Below, piece after piece: positions 8,149 through 17,481 of a stretch of 64,000 nt of DNA. The stretch spans positions 22,134 through 86,133 of the forward strand of contig NZ_JALOCF010000016.1 in assembly GCF_023227905.1 (NCBI RefSeq), written 5' to 3'. Position numbers and translations under genes: made by a program. Origin of the DNA: Methylobacter sp. GTDB lineage: Bacteria > Pseudomonadota > Gammaproteobacteria > Methylococcales > Methylomonadaceae. Below the pieces are notes generated by a model. That model had not been told where the DNA came from. It searched no databases and saw only the letters and a program-made list of their open reading frames with translations. Each line of letters opens with the position of its first letter. Within the stretch, counting starts at the first letter, position 1.

Positions 8149-9942
8149 TTATTCAGCCTTTGGCTTCGCCCGTCTGGATGTAGATCCCATTCTCTTTTTA
8201 CTTTTATCCACTTTTTTAGCGCCATCGTCGGGCTTTGCCGCTCTTCTGGAACTGGAGCCTTCACCCATTTTGGATATGTTGAGTTGCTGACCGGCTACCC
8301 TGACTTTTTTCAATTCCTCAAACAATTCTTTCGGTATGCCTGCCGGCAATTCAACAGTGCTGTAATCGTCCTGGATTCTGATACGTGCGATATGGTCGCC
8401 GTCAATACCGGTTTCATTGGCGATAGCGCCAACGATATTGCCGGGTTTCACGCCATGGGCATGGCCGACTTCAATCCGGTACGTTTCCATTTCAATATCC
8501 GCTCCGCCGCCGAACGCGCGTTTGGGTTTGCGCTCTTTTTGAGGCCTGTCGGATCGTGATGATCTATCATCCCTGGACGGTCTGTCATCCCGGCTGTCTT
8601 TGGCCCTTTTAGGCAGATTTTGCATTAACAGCGGCGTGTCACCCTGAGCCAGTTTTGCCAGGGCGGCAGCTATTTCCAGCGCAGTGACATTGTGTTCATG
8701 TTGGTATTGTTCAATCAGTTGGTTGAAAAAACCCAGTTCTTCGGCAGCTAGAGTATCGGTAATGTTCTGTTTAAAACGGGCGATACGTTTATTGTTAATA
8801 ACCTCGGTTGATGGCAAGCCCATTTCTTCAACTTTTTGCTTGGTTGCCCTTTCAATGTTATTCAACAGATTTCTTTCTCTGGGGGCAATAAACAAGATGG
8901 CGTCGCCGCTACGTCCTGCGCGTCCTGTTCTGCCGATACGGTGAACATAGGATTCGGTATCGTAAGGGATGTCATAATTGACGACGTGGGTGATACGGTC
9001 TACGTCCAGTCCGCGTGCAGCAACGTCAGTCGCAATCAAGATATCCAGTTTGCCGTTTTTCAGGTTGGCTATGGCGCGCTCGCGTAATGCTTGAGACATG
9101 TCGCCGTTAATCGCGGCGGCGGAATAACCGCGTGCTTCGAGTTTTTCTGCCAGTTCAACGGTTGCGGTTTTGGTTCTGACAAAAATAATCATGCCGTCGA
9201 ACGTTTCGACTTCAAGAATGCGGGTCAGCGCATCCAGTTTGTGCACGCCGCTGACCAGCCAGTAGCGTTGGCGTATGTTTTCGGCGGAAGTCGTGGTTAC
9301 CTTGATGGTGACATGCTCAGGTTCGTGCAGGTATTCCTGAGCGATTTTACGAATGGCCGTAGGCATGGTGGCGGAAAACAGGGCGATTTGCCTTTGCTCA
9401 GGAATTTGCTCAAGTATCCATTCCACATCATCAATAAAACCCATGCGCAGCATTTCATCGGCTTCATCAAGAACAAGGTGGCTAAGCCCATTCAGATTCA
9501 AGGTGCCCTTGCGCATGTGGTCCATAACCCGACCTGGCGTGCCGACAACGACATGAGCGCCGCGTTTTAGTTGACGCAACTGGGTGCTGTAGTCCTGGCC
9601 GCCGTAAATAGGCAGAACGTGGAAGCCTTTTAAATGAGCGGCATAGCGTTGAAACGCTTCTGCGACCTGAATGGCCAATTCGCGGGTTGGCGCCAGCACC
9701 AGAACTTGCGGGTCTTTTTGTTTAAGATCGATGCGCGACAAAATGGGTAATGCGAAAGCGGCAGTTTTACCGGTTCCTGTTTGTGCTTGCCCCAGAACGT
9801 CTTTGCCTTTCAGTAGGAGCGGGATGGTTTGTGCTTGTATGGGTGAGGGTGTTTCATAACCGACATCTTTCAGTGCTCTTAGCACCGGTTCAATCAGGGC
9901 TAAATCACTAAAAGAGGGAAATGTTGAAACATCATTGGACAT
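8149..9942 (-). CDS. deaD: DEAD-box RNA helicase DeaD/CsdA
   Basis: This 597-residue helicase shows the complete motif series: Q motif with PSPIQAQTIP, AQTGTGKT, PTRELA, GTPGRV, DEAD, SAT, ARGLD and HRIGRTGRAG. A linker rich in Arg/Asp/Ser near residues 455-480 leads to a C-terminal DbpA-type RNA-binding domain (about residues 490-565), which places it in the DeaD/CsdA group rather than RhlE or SrmB. The role is ATP-driven remodelling of structured RNA in ribosome assembly and mRNA decay, often cold-induced. The 5' side faces a 725-bp gene-free region, so a long leader is possible, as in E. coli deaD. Confidence 0.95.
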   Translation of the reverse strand: MSNDVSTFPSFSDLALIEPVLRALKDVGYETPSPIQAQTIPLLLKGKDVLGQAQTGTGKTAAFALPILSRIDLKQKDPQVLVLAPTRELAIQVAEAFQRYAAHLKGFHVLPIYGGQDYSTQLRQLKRGAHVVVGTPGRVMDHMRKGTLNLNGLSHLVLDEADEMLRMGFIDDVEWILEQIPEQRQIALFSATMPTAIRKIAQEYLHEPEHVTIKVTTTSAENIRQRYWLVSGVHKLDALTRILEVETFDGMIIFVRTKTATVELAEKLEARGYSAAAINGDMSQALRERAIANLKNGKLDILIATDVAARGLDVDRITHVVNYDIPYDTESYVHRIGRTGRAGRSGDAILFIAPRERNLLNNIERATKQKVEEMGLPSTEVINNKRIARFKQNITDTLAAEELGFFNQLIEQYQHEHNVTALEIAAALAKLAQGDTPLLMQNLPKRAKDSRDDRPSRDDRSSRSDRPQKERKPKRAFGGGADIEMETYRIEVGHAHGVKPGNIVGAIANETGIDGDHIARIRIQDDYSTVELPAGIPKELFEELKKVRVAGQQLNISKMGEGSSSRRAAKPDDGAKKVDKSKKRMGSTSRRAKPKAE

Positions 9943-10667
9943 GGATTTACCTGTTGGAAGCTAGAAGGCGCGTAAGCGCGGAGAAATGTGTTTGTTTATC
10001 ATGGCATTATACCTCACTCTATTCCTATTTGCAGAAAAATTACAGAGCAAAGCGTTATTTAAAGTGCCTGTTTCTCATAACTACTCTGCCTATTCCATAG
10101 GGATGCAATGAATGCAGATAATGTGCAAGGCCATAGCTTGTATAGAGCGTCAAAAGTCTGGTCTATAAAAGTCTCCTACGAATATACAAGGAAATAAAAA
10201 ATGATCGAAAAAATCATTATGGGATTCTTCGAGACTTATTGGTCTGGTTAATACGGAACGAATAACCGGACTAAAGAAAATAAACATTGATTGTTATTAC
10301 CCAGGCAGAGAGATTAGAGCTAGAAAATTAATAAGTAGGGCTACTTAAATAAACTCTTATCGCTAAATTATTAAGCTATTGATTTAATAAATTTTTGTTG
10401 GAAAAAGGCAATAAACCTAGTAGTTGTACTAATAGATATTCGATAGAAATTGAGGCTATTATGATTACCAATTAAGGTTATTTTAAGGTTGAGGGATTTC
10501 AGAAACTCTTTAGAAGAATAAGAACAGGTTTTATACCGACGCATTCGACCCGCAGCCGTAAGGATGGTTTTTCATGCTTCCCCTCAAGCTTCGGCGGCTT
10601 ATGTTTAATGTTATATCCTATTTCGGTTCACTGATTAAAAATATCGAACAAATATAAGGAGCGTTAT
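9943..10667. other. Intergenic region between deaD and an exported-protein gene
   Basis: This 725-bp stretch separates divergent genes. It contains a degenerate copy of the dispersed GGGATG...GAATGCAGAT element at about 10086-10130 and a 16-codon open frame with a ribosome-binding-like site at 10201-10251. The rest is AT-rich, as expected for two promoter regions. No riboswitch or tRNA was recognised. Confidence 0.6.
10201..10251 (+). CDS. Possible 16-residue peptide
   Basis: An ATG at 10201 opens 16 codons ending at TAA 10249-10251, preceded by AAGGAAAT about 8 bp upstream. The predicted peptide is amphipathic and aromatic-rich and ends in Tyr-Trp-Ser-Gly. No family is recognised. A frame this short can occur by chance, and only the ribosome site argues for translation. 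A leader peptide for a downstream transcript is another reading. Confidence 0.2.
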   Translation: MIEKIIMGFFETYWSG

Positions 10668-11084
10668 ATGAAAAATAAAAAGAAATATCCTCTCACAATA
10701 GGATTGCTAATGTTGGGCGCTATCGGGCAAGCAGTGTTTACTCCTACTGCGAGTGCCTCTCAGGTCGGTCAGGAAGATCAAATATATGGCGATTATGCGG
10801 TAAACAGGGCCGAAACTGAAAGAAAATATATTGCCATGGTCGAAACGCAAGGCCTCGATACGGTATTGGATATACCGTTACGTCTGGGGGGATTTGTTAC
10901 AACACTTGTCGGCACGGGGTTTTTTATTGCAACAAGCCCTATTACCGGCTTGATGACGGCTTTATATCCACATAATGCAATAGAAAAAGCGGCGGATTAT
11001 CTCGTCGTCAGGCCGGGTAATTACACATTTGTCAGGCCTAGCGGCGCCTTAAATTATGATTCACGATCTGACGAAGAAAAATAA
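10668..11084 (+). CDS. Exported protein of unknown function
   Basis: This 138-residue protein starts at an ATG preceded by AAGGAGCG. It has a lysine-rich start and hydrophobic core ending around TASAS near residue 30, a probable Sec signal peptide. The mature part has one glycine-rich hydrophobic stretch (residues 72-105) with GGF, GTGFF and SPITG, and ends with an acidic tail. I recognise no functional family; short periplasmic or outer-membrane-associated proteins of this type are common in Pseudomonas and methylotroph genomes. It is a separate unit, 154 bp ahead of tadA, on the same strand, so a link to pilus assembly is possible but unproven. Confidence 0.7.
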   Translation: MKNKKKYPLTIGLLMLGAIGQAVFTPTASASQVGQEDQIYGDYAVNRAETERKYIAMVETQGLDTVLDIPLRLGGFVTTLVGTGFFIATSPITGLMTALYPHNAIEKAADYLVVRPGNYTFVRPSGALNYDSRSDEEK

Positions 11085-11238
11085 ATAACTCGTGAGCTTA
11101 CTGCCTCAATAAATATTAAGAGTAATGGATTACTGAATTTTACCGGCATTTCTCAAGTATTAATTCAGGTTACCCTTAAATAATAATAAGTTGAGCTGCG
11201 CTTACAATTAATGTTAGACAATTGACGGGAGTTTATCC

Positions 11239-12645
11239 ATGGGATTAAAAACAAGAATGCAATGTTTTGGTCTGCCCAAAGTTGCAACGGATGCGGATGA
11301 TAAAACAACTAAACCAGACTCGCTAAATGAAGTGCCGGAAAAACAACCTTTCGCGCCATTGTTACTGAAAATACTTTCACCGGTAGAGTTGGAATTTAAA
11401 GAAAGCATCCATTCCCGGCTGCTTGATATTCTTGATTTGTCGCTCATCAGCAGCATAGATGAAAAGGAAGCCAGAAAACAGATTCGGGCGGTAGCGCAAA
11501 AATTAATCGACGACGAATCCATTCCATTAAATACGCAGACCCGGCATCAAATAATCAGAGAAATTGAAGATGACGTACTGGGTCTTGGGCCTTTGGAAGC
11601 TTTGTTATACGACCCGACCATTTCCGATATTCTGGTCAACGGTTACAAAAATGTTTATGTCGAACGATTCGGCAAGCTGGAGTTAACGCCGGTCAGGTTT
11701 AATGATGACAATCATTTGATGAAAGTGATTGACCGGATTGTGTCCAGAATTGGCCGCAGGATTGACGAGTCGTCGCCGATGGTGGATGCCCGGTTACAGG
11801 ATGGCTCCAGGGTAAACGCTATTATTCCACCGTTAGCGATTGACGGCCCTTCGGTGTCGATAAGACGTTTTGCAGTCGATAAAATGGGGCTTGACGATCT
11901 GGTAAAAAGAGGTGCCTTAACCGATTATATGGCTGAATTCCTCAAAGGCGCGGCAAAGTCCAAGTTGAATATACTGATTTCCGGCGGGACAGGCTCAGGC
12001 AAAACAACGATGCTGAACGCCATTTCAAATTTTATTCCCAAGGATGAAAGGGTCATTACCCTGGAAGACTCCGCAGAGCTACAGTTGCAGCTACCCCATG
12101 TATTGCGGCTGGAAACCAGGACCGCCAATGTTGAAGGCAAAGGCGAGGTTACGTTGCGCGATTTGGTGCGCAACAGTCTTAGAATGCGGCCGGATCGCGT
12201 CGTCATTGGCGAGGTCAGGAGTGGGGAGGCCTTCGATATGCTACAGGCGATGAATACCGGCCATGAGGGCTCCCTAACGACAGTTCATGCCAACACTCCT
12301 AGAGACGCCCTTGCGCGCCTTGAAAACATGGTGTCTATGGCAGGGTTGGAGATGCCCGCTAAGGCGATCAGGGCACAAATCGTATCGGCAATCCACATCA
12401 TCATCCAACTGAGTCGGCTTGAAGACGGTAGCAGGCGAATCCTCAGTATTCAGGAGGTAGATGGCATGGAAGGTGAAGTGATTACCCTGTCTGAAATCTT
12501 TAAATACCAAAGGCGTGGAATAGATGAAAAAGGCGTTGTACAGGGTCAATTTTGTTCGACAGGAATCATCCCTAAATGCATGACTAACTTGAAGCAAAAA
12601 GGCGCCAATGCAGATCTGGCTATTTTTACCAATCATCTCAATTAA
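11239..12645 (+). CDS. tadA: Tad pilus assembly ATPase TadA/CpaF
   Basis: This 468-residue cytoplasmic ATPase belongs to the type II/IV secretion ATPase family. Visible motifs are Walker A GGTGSGKTT near residue 250, the Asp box VITLEDSAELQL, Walker B in RVVIGEVRSGEAFDML near residue 322, and the histidine segment TTVHANTPRDALARLE. The N-terminal extension of about 100 residues with IREIEDDVLGLGPLEALL is typical of CpaF rather than PilB or GspE. It powers Flp pilin polymerisation together with TadB and TadC, which follow directly. The intergenic distance to tadB is 12 bp, with a strong GAGGAGG site. Confidence 0.95.
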   Translation: MGLKTRMQCFGLPKVATDADDKTTKPDSLNEVPEKQPFAPLLLKILSPVELEFKESIHSRLLDILDLSLISSIDEKEARKQIRAVAQKLIDDESIPLNTQTRHQIIREIEDDVLGLGPLEALLYDPTISDILVNGYKNVYVERFGKLELTPVRFNDDNHLMKVIDRIVSRIGRRIDESSPMVDARLQDGSRVNAIIPPLAIDGPSVSIRRFAVDKMGLDDLVKRGALTDYMAEFLKGAAKSKLNILISGGTGSGKTTMLNAISNFIPKDERVITLEDSAELQLQLPHVLRLETRTANVEGKGEVTLRDLVRNSLRMRPDRVVIGEVRSGEAFDMLQAMNTGHEGSLTTVHANTPRDALARLENMVSMAGLEMPAKAIRAQIVSAIHIIIQLSRLEDGSRRILSIQEVDGMEGEVITLSEIFKYQRRGIDEKGVVQGQFCSTGIIPKCMTNLKQKGANADLAIFTNHLN

Positions 12646-12657
12646 AGAGGAGGTAAC

Positions 12658-13632
12658 ATGTCCAGCGACATGATGATGTTATTTGTGGGATTAGTCTTTA
12701 CAACGGTTTTTTTGGCATCACAAATCCTGGTATTACCGACCTTGGGAACGAGCCGGGCGGACAGCCTTAAGCTGAAACAACGTTTGGAAGGAATTATTCA
12801 GGCGCACGGCGATTCTGAAGCCTCGATTATAAAAGAAAAATATCTCAATCAGTTAGGCCCCATAGAACGAAGCCTTGAGCGTTTCCCTGGTATTCCGAGA
12901 CTGAAAGTATTGCTGGAGCAGGCAGGAAATCAGCAAATAGCTTATCGGTTTGCGTTGTACGCATTATTTTTGTCCGGAGGCGTAGCGGCGATAGTCTGGC
13001 TGTCCTTGCATAATATGATATTCGCCTTGGCGGCATTTATTATCGCGGCGGTTATACCGATAGTGTGGCTAAACAAGCAACGAGCCAAGCGCCTGGACAA
13101 ATTTGAAGAGCAATTGCCAGAAGCCTTGCAAATGATGGCCAGAGCCTTAAGGACGGGCTATCCGTTTACCGAATGTATGAAGATAGTTTCCACCGAAATG
13201 AGCGAGCCTATCAGTCAGGAATTTGGCATGACCTATGAAGAAATCAATTACGGGCGCAATATTGAAGTGGCGTTTGCATTGATGATAGAGCGGGTTCCTA
13301 GTCTCAGTTTGATAGCCATGTCTACAGCAATAATAATCCAGCGGGAAACGGGCGGAAATCTTGCCGAGGTACTGTTGAAAATCAGCGATGTGCTAAGAGG
13401 ACGGTTTAAATTGCAGCGGCGCATAAAAACATTGTCGGCGGAAGGCATGCTGTCGGCCTGGGTGTTGCTGTTGCTGCCATTGGGTTTATTTGGGCTTATG
13501 AGTTTGCTTAATCCTGATTACTTTAAGCCGGTTTATGACTCGCCCGATAGAATGACCTATCTCTATATTTTTATGGGCCTGGAGTTGAGCGCAGCCTTTT
13601 GGATACGGCGCATTATTACCATTGATGCATGA
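12658..13632 (+). CDS. tadB: Tad inner-membrane platform protein TadB
   Basis: This 324-residue polytopic membrane protein has the GspF-like (T2SSF) fold of TadB. There is an N-terminal hydrophobic segment, a central membrane pair near residues 100-140, a cytoplasmic helical domain with EEQLPEALQMMARALRTGY, and C-terminal membrane segments. The conserved ERVPSLSL and QRETGGNLAEVL segments agree with TadB. With TadC it forms the platform on which TadA acts. It lies between tadA and tadC at short spacing, with AGGAGGT just before the ATG, so it is clearly in the same operon. Confidence 0.93.
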   Translation: MSSDMMMLFVGLVFTTVFLASQILVLPTLGTSRADSLKLKQRLEGIIQAHGDSEASIIKEKYLNQLGPIERSLERFPGIPRLKVLLEQAGNQQIAYRFALYALFLSGGVAAIVWLSLHNMIFALAAFIIAAVIPIVWLNKQRAKRLDKFEEQLPEALQMMARALRTGYPFTECMKIVSTEMSEPISQEFGMTYEEINYGRNIEVAFALMIERVPSLSLIAMSTAIIIQRETGGNLAEVLLKISDVLRGRFKLQRRIKTLSAEGMLSAWVLLLLPLGLFGLMSLLNPDYFKPVYDSPDRMTYLYIFMGLELSAAFWIRRIITIDA

Positions 13633-13642
13633 GGTGAAGTGA

Positions 13643-14599
13643 ATGGACTTTTTAATGCAATTGTTGACAGGGCTAATGGCAAACCAACAAGGAGGCCCCT
13701 GGGGTGTGGTTTTGTTGGTGGCAGGAGCTATTTTTATTTTAGCGTTGGCATTAATGTCATTATTTGATGATGTTTTTGACCCTGTGCGTTCCCGTTTTAA
13801 GCGGGAAATGAATACCGACGCGGTTTCCATGTTTGAGTCTAATGCGATATCGGAAAAGCTTCATAAACATAATAACGTGTTTGTTCCAACCAGCCAGGCG
13901 TTATTGCAAAGAACAAGGACACGTCTTCATTATGGCGGGTTTCATGGAAAGAGCAGTCTATTGCATTATTATGCGATACGAATGTTGTTAATGATTTTGT
14001 TGCCTTTATCCGTGCTGATGGTCATGGCGCTGATTCCTGGCATGAAGAGTGAAACCATATTTCAATCGGCAATGGCAGCGATCGCAATAGGTTATATGGG
14101 GCCCAGTTTTGTTTTGGATAAATTCATCGCCAATCGTCAGAAAACTCTGCGCCGGGCATTTCCCGATATGCTTGATTTATTGGTGGTTTGTTCCGAGGCT
14201 GGCTTGAGCCTGGACGCGGCGATACAAAAGGTGGTTGTCGAAAGCGGTATGAGTCAACCGGTATTGGCTGCCGAACTGGACATTGTGATTGCTGAAACCC
14301 GCGCAGGGATTGATCGGAATAAGGCTTTGCAAAGATTGGTTGAAAGGACTGGGGTAGAAGACATTAGAGGTTTGGTAGCGGCACTGTCACAAAGCATGCG
14401 CTTTGGCACCAGCATTGTCGAGACACTCAAAGTTTATTCGGAAGACCTCAGGGACAAAAGAACGCAAGCTGCCGAAGAAGTGGCTGCCAAGATCAGTACA
14501 AAGCTGATTTTTCCGTTAGCCGTTTGTTTACTGCCGGCATTCTTAATGGTTGTTATGTTACCGGCCGTATTGGTTCTTAGACATATAAACCCCGGATAA
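13643..14599 (+). CDS. tadC: Tad inner-membrane platform protein TadC
   Basis: This 318-residue membrane protein is the second T2SSF-domain platform subunit. It has an N-terminal membrane segment (about residues 22-45), a central pair near residues 118-150, the cytoplasmic motif RRAFPDMLDLLVVCSEAGLS and a C-terminal membrane segment. FPDMLDLLVVC.EAG is typical of TadC and separates it from TadB. It starts 10 bp after tadB with GAGGTGAAGTG upstream. It works in the inner membrane with TadA and TadB to assemble Flp pili. Confidence 0.93.
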   Translation: MDFLMQLLTGLMANQQGGPWGVVLLVAGAIFILALALMSLFDDVFDPVRSRFKREMNTDAVSMFESNAISEKLHKHNNVFVPTSQALLQRTRTRLHYGGFHGKSSLLHYYAIRMLLMILLPLSVLMVMALIPGMKSETIFQSAMAAIAIGYMGPSFVLDKFIANRQKTLRRAFPDMLDLLVVCSEAGLSLDAAIQKVVVESGMSQPVLAAELDIVIAETRAGIDRNKALQRLVERTGVEDIRGLVAALSQSMRFGTSIVETLKVYSEDLRDKRTQAAEEVAAKISTKLIFPLAVCLLPAFLMVVMLPAVLVLRHINPG

Positions 14600-14687
14600 C
14601 GGTTTTTACCGCTCGTAAAATGATGAACCTTAGTTACCGAAATCTCCTGGCTTTTTGTTATGAGGACAGAGAGAGTTCCCTTACCGG

Positions 14688-15620
14688 ATGAAGATGATGA
14701 GTATGATAAATAAAATAAAAAAACTAACCAGCCTCATTTTTTTGATTATTTTAAGTCAATCGCTGCTGACCGCTTGTAATCCCAGTAACATTCAAGAAGC
14801 AGAGCATGCTGGCGACGAACAGAAAACCAAAGATATCTTGCAAAATGCCGGGCTTAATGTCGATTCGGTGGACGATGCTGTGCTAAAAGCTGAAAAAGCG
14901 GCGCAGAGCGGCAAGATGGATCTGGCTCAACTCTATTATATAAAAGCCTACGATCTGGAGCCGACTAATGTCAGGGTTTTGCAAAAAATGGCTGATTTAT
15001 ATACCGACCTAAAAAAATACGACTTGGCCGAAGTCAGCCTAAAATTGATCTTGCAACAGCAGTCGGGAGATATAAAAGCAACCGAACAATACGGCTTACT
15101 GTTAATCAAGCAAAAAAAATATCCTGATGCAGAGAAGCATCTTGCTCAAGTTGTCGCCAAGCAACAAAGCTGGTCGGCCTATAACGGCTTGGGGATCATT
15201 GCTACTTTGCAGGGCGATTATTTGAAAGCCGAAAGCTTTTTTAAAAAAGCTGACAGTATTTCGCCGAATTCGCCTGAATTACTAAATAACATTGGCTTTG
15301 CTCTCTATTCAGCCGACAAACTGACCGAGGCTGCACCCTATTATCTTAAAGCCCTGCAAATCAATCCTGGTTTTAAAAAGGCGGTTTATAACTATGCATT
15401 GCTTCAAGCACGTTTAAGTAATTATGAACAGGCGCACAGTGCCTTTGCCAAAGTGTCTTCACCGGCCGAAGCCAATAATAATACCGGCTATATTGCAATG
15501 ATGAATGGCGATTACGCCGAAGCGAATACTTATTTGCAGGAAGCCATCAACATATCGCCCAAGTTTTATAAAAAAGCCAATGACAATTTAAAGCGCTTGG
15601 AAACACTGGAACAACAGTAA
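14688..15620 (+). CDS. tadD: TPR lipoprotein TadD-like
   Basis: This 310-residue protein begins with a lipoprotein signal ending in the lipobox LLTAC near residue 30, so it is probably membrane-anchored from the periplasmic side. The rest is a series of tetratricopeptide repeats, such as LAQLYYIKAYDLEPTN, and units near residues 160-230 ending with LNNIGFALYSADKL. TadD-type TPR lipoproteins help secretin assembly in Tad systems. It follows tadC by 88 bp and is followed by a hairpin, closing the first Tad block. Several in-frame ATGs lie within the first six codons, so the exact start is uncertain. Confidence 0.88.
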   Translation: MKMMSMINKIKKLTSLIFLIILSQSLLTACNPSNIQEAEHAGDEQKTKDILQNAGLNVDSVDDAVLKAEKAAQSGKMDLAQLYYIKAYDLEPTNVRVLQKMADLYTDLKKYDLAEVSLKLILQQQSGDIKATEQYGLLLIKQKKYPDAEKHLAQVVAKQQSWSAYNGLGIIATLQGDYLKAESFFKKADSISPNSPELLNNIGFALYSADKLTEAAPYYLKALQINPGFKKAVYNYALLQARLSNYEQAHSAFAKVSSPAEANNNTGYIAMMNGDYAEANTYLQEAINISPKFYKKANDNLKRLETLEQQ

Positions 15621-15682
15621 GAGCGAAGTATCGATAAAGCCTTTTCTAATTCTCTTTTGCTGGAAACTCAGCTCCTAATAAC

Positions 15683-15725
15683 AGGGTTTATGGTCAATTT
15701 CCTCTCTTGATTGGCCATAAACCCT
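15683..15725 (+). terminator. Hairpin after tadD
   Basis: Perfect 11-bp arms at 15683-15693 (AGGGTTTATGG) and 15715-15725 are extended by an inner ATTG/CAAT pairing. It begins 62 bp after the tadD stop codon. There is no clear T-run, but the position fits the end of the tadA-D transcript. Confidence 0.55.
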
Positions 15726-16077
15726 AGCCAATTTCGTCAAACTGTCAGAGATGTCGTGTCCGTTAGAGTAAAAAACGAACCCTGATACAAAAATGTAAGT
15801 GCATGATAAAACGGCAATTGACTCTCAAAAACTAAAGCAAGTGCCTCTAGGCACCACAGAATAAATCAACCTTTTGTTACTCTGCTTGAGTTGCCTATCT
15901 TTGGGGCATCTTGAGCATACGCATCAAGCTAAGACATAACTCGCAAAATTTGCTGATTTCCAAACTTCAACTTAGGAGCAAACCTTAGGCGTAGGCCGGA
16001 ATAAGACCATCCAAGCGCGTAGCGCGAGGTGGCGTTTCCGGCGAATTTGGATGCTGTTTGCCGGAAAAGCTTCCGCT

Positions 16078-16127
16078 CCTCGGCAACTGCTCCTGCGTTG
16101 CTCTACCTCCTGCATCCTTGCAGTCGT
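16078..16127. repeat. Dispersed 50-bp repeat, copy 1
   Basis: This 50-bp segment is identical to the reverse complement of 38055-38104. It begins CCTCGGCAACTGCTCCTGCG. The surrounding 16060-16170 region shares further words with the 38-kb repeat cluster, including a palindrome around CATGTAGG. It is a member of a dispersed intergenic repeat family and lies in the gap between the two Tad blocks. Confidence 0.85.
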
Positions 16128-16659
16128 GCTCACGCCCCTTACCTACATCCATGTAGGCAACACCAGTTCTCGCTGTCGCTCGAACCGGCTTATTCCGGTC
16201 TACATGGCTGCTTGAGTTATCTACCTTTGGGGTATCTTTGGCGCGGCATTAGCAGCTCCACGCCGTCGGCATCGTTATCATTCTAAATCCGTTCACTCTT
16301 CTTTGTTGCTAGACAGGCCTGCTTATTTCCATCCAGCATGTCATTGTCCACCTGTGCAAGCAATGTCGGCAAAAGGCTTTGGCGCCAAGGTAACGTGGGC
16401 AGAGCGCTTCAGCCAGGCAATATTTTTTGCTTTATCTGTCTGATATCGAGCAACTGACCCGTAATGCATAAGGGCTAAAACAAAGTAATTTCAATATTCC
16501 TGGTTAAGTTGCAGGTACTTACGTCAATACTATTCTGTTAAAAAATATCAGTGGTTTATATTTAACTAATATACTTAAGGTTAATAATAGGTTGTTGGTA
16601 TTGTTAGTAATTTTAATTATTTAAGTAAAAACTAAGTGATTTAAATGCACGTCATCCAA

Positions 16660-16734
16660 GTCGTAGGTATTCATACTAATATTTTTTAGATCATTTTATA
16701 CTTAAAATTTCCTTAAGTTGTTTTTTAGGTGGCC
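16660..16734. repeat. 75-bp imperfect direct repeat, copy 1, upstream of flp
   Basis: It aligns without gaps to 16910-16984 at a distance of exactly 250 bp, with roughly three quarters of bases identical by eye. The best conserved part is the start, GTCGTAGGTATT, followed by TACNAATAT; TCATTTTAT and CTTAAAAT are also shared. The first 23 bases contain an imperfect palindrome, compatible with a dimeric regulator site. Confidence 0.65.
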
Positions 16735-16909
16735 GGTAATCTGGGTTGCGCTCTTTTAAATAGTTAAGGGTAGTAGTCGTTAATGTTAAGCGTTGCGTCT
16801 GTGATTGTTATTAATACATATTAGTGCCTTCATAGATATAAATTTTGCAGTATTTTTCTTATATAAATAATGCCAAACATGCTTCGTAATTTTAATACAG
16901 CTGACCGAT

Positions 16910-16984
16910 GTCGTAGGTATTAGTACGAATATATTTAAGCTCATTTTATGCTTAAAATAAACTTAAATATTTTACAGGCGACCC
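16910..16984. repeat. 75-bp imperfect direct repeat, copy 2, upstream of flp
   Basis: This is the second copy of the element at 16660-16734. It starts with GTCGTAGGTATTAGTACGAA and lies 289 bp before the flp start codon. The conserved spacing and preserved core suggest either a duplicated promoter/operator module or two successive promoters for the pilin gene. Confidence 0.65.
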
Positions 16985-17272
16985 AAGATTATAAATGGTT
17001 ATTTTGATAATGTTTGTATTAGGTCAAATAGGTGAGGTCTAACGTATCGTTAAATATTAATTTTTGTGTCAATAAAATTTATTGACCAATAAAAGAACAT
17101 GCTACATGTCTGTGTTGGAATAACTGACAATATATATTAATTGTCCGTCAACCGATGCTGGCCGGTAGATGTGAGAAGGGGATGCTTTTTATAAACGGAT
17201 CTTTGATAATGTAATTTATGATTCAAAATAGTTTAAATAATACTTTTTTAATTTCATATTGAGGAATAAACC

Positions 17273-17461
17273 ATGAAAAAAATAACAAACTTAGTGAAAG
17301 GATTTCTTGCTGATGAAAAAGGCGCAGAAACTGTTGAGTGGGTAATGATTGCTGCTGTCTTGGCCGGCATTATTGCCGTTGCTTTTTGGGAAACTTTAAA
17401 GACTGGAGTTAATACTACTATAGGAAACATAACAGGAAAAATGACTGCATCTTACACATAA
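17273..17461 (+). CDS. flp: Flp-family major pilin
   Basis: This 62-residue prepilin has a GAGGAAT ribosome site before the ATG. It has a short leader with lysines, then G17|A18 as the predicted prepilin peptidase site, with AETVEW following. Glu at position +5 of the mature protein is conserved, as in Flp pilins. A hydrophobic helix (VMIAAVLAGIIAVAFW) and a short polar tail complete a mature pilin of about 45 residues. The Tyr usual after the +5 Glu is Trp here. The peptidase gene tadV follows. It is flanked by a long AT-rich upstream region and a downstream terminator, so it may be transcribed at a high level on its own. Confidence 0.93.
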   Translation: MKKITNLVKGFLADEKGAETVEWVMIAAVLAGIIAVAFWETLKTGVNTTIGNITGKMTASYT

Positions 17462-17481
17462 TCTGTTGTTAAGATAGAAAC

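Larger units (their letters stand above)
15726..17272. other. Long gene-free stretch within the Tad locus
   Basis: About 1.55 kb with no credible gene divides the Tad locus. The left half carries repeats: a pair of related 30-bp segments starting at 15883 and 16209 (beginning TGCTTGAGTT), and a 50-bp segment at 16078-16127 with an identical inverted copy at 38055-38104. An 85-codon open frame across this repeat looks spurious. The right half, from about 16480, is very AT-rich and holds the 75-bp direct repeats described separately. It probably contains the flp promoter, possibly with a long leader or small RNA. Confidence 0.7.

Noticed and set aside
16029..16286. 85-codon open frame in the Tad gap
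   Set aside because: It lies across a dispersed repeat, has no ribosome site, and its translation is low-complexity and rich in Pro, Leu and Ser without any family resemblance.
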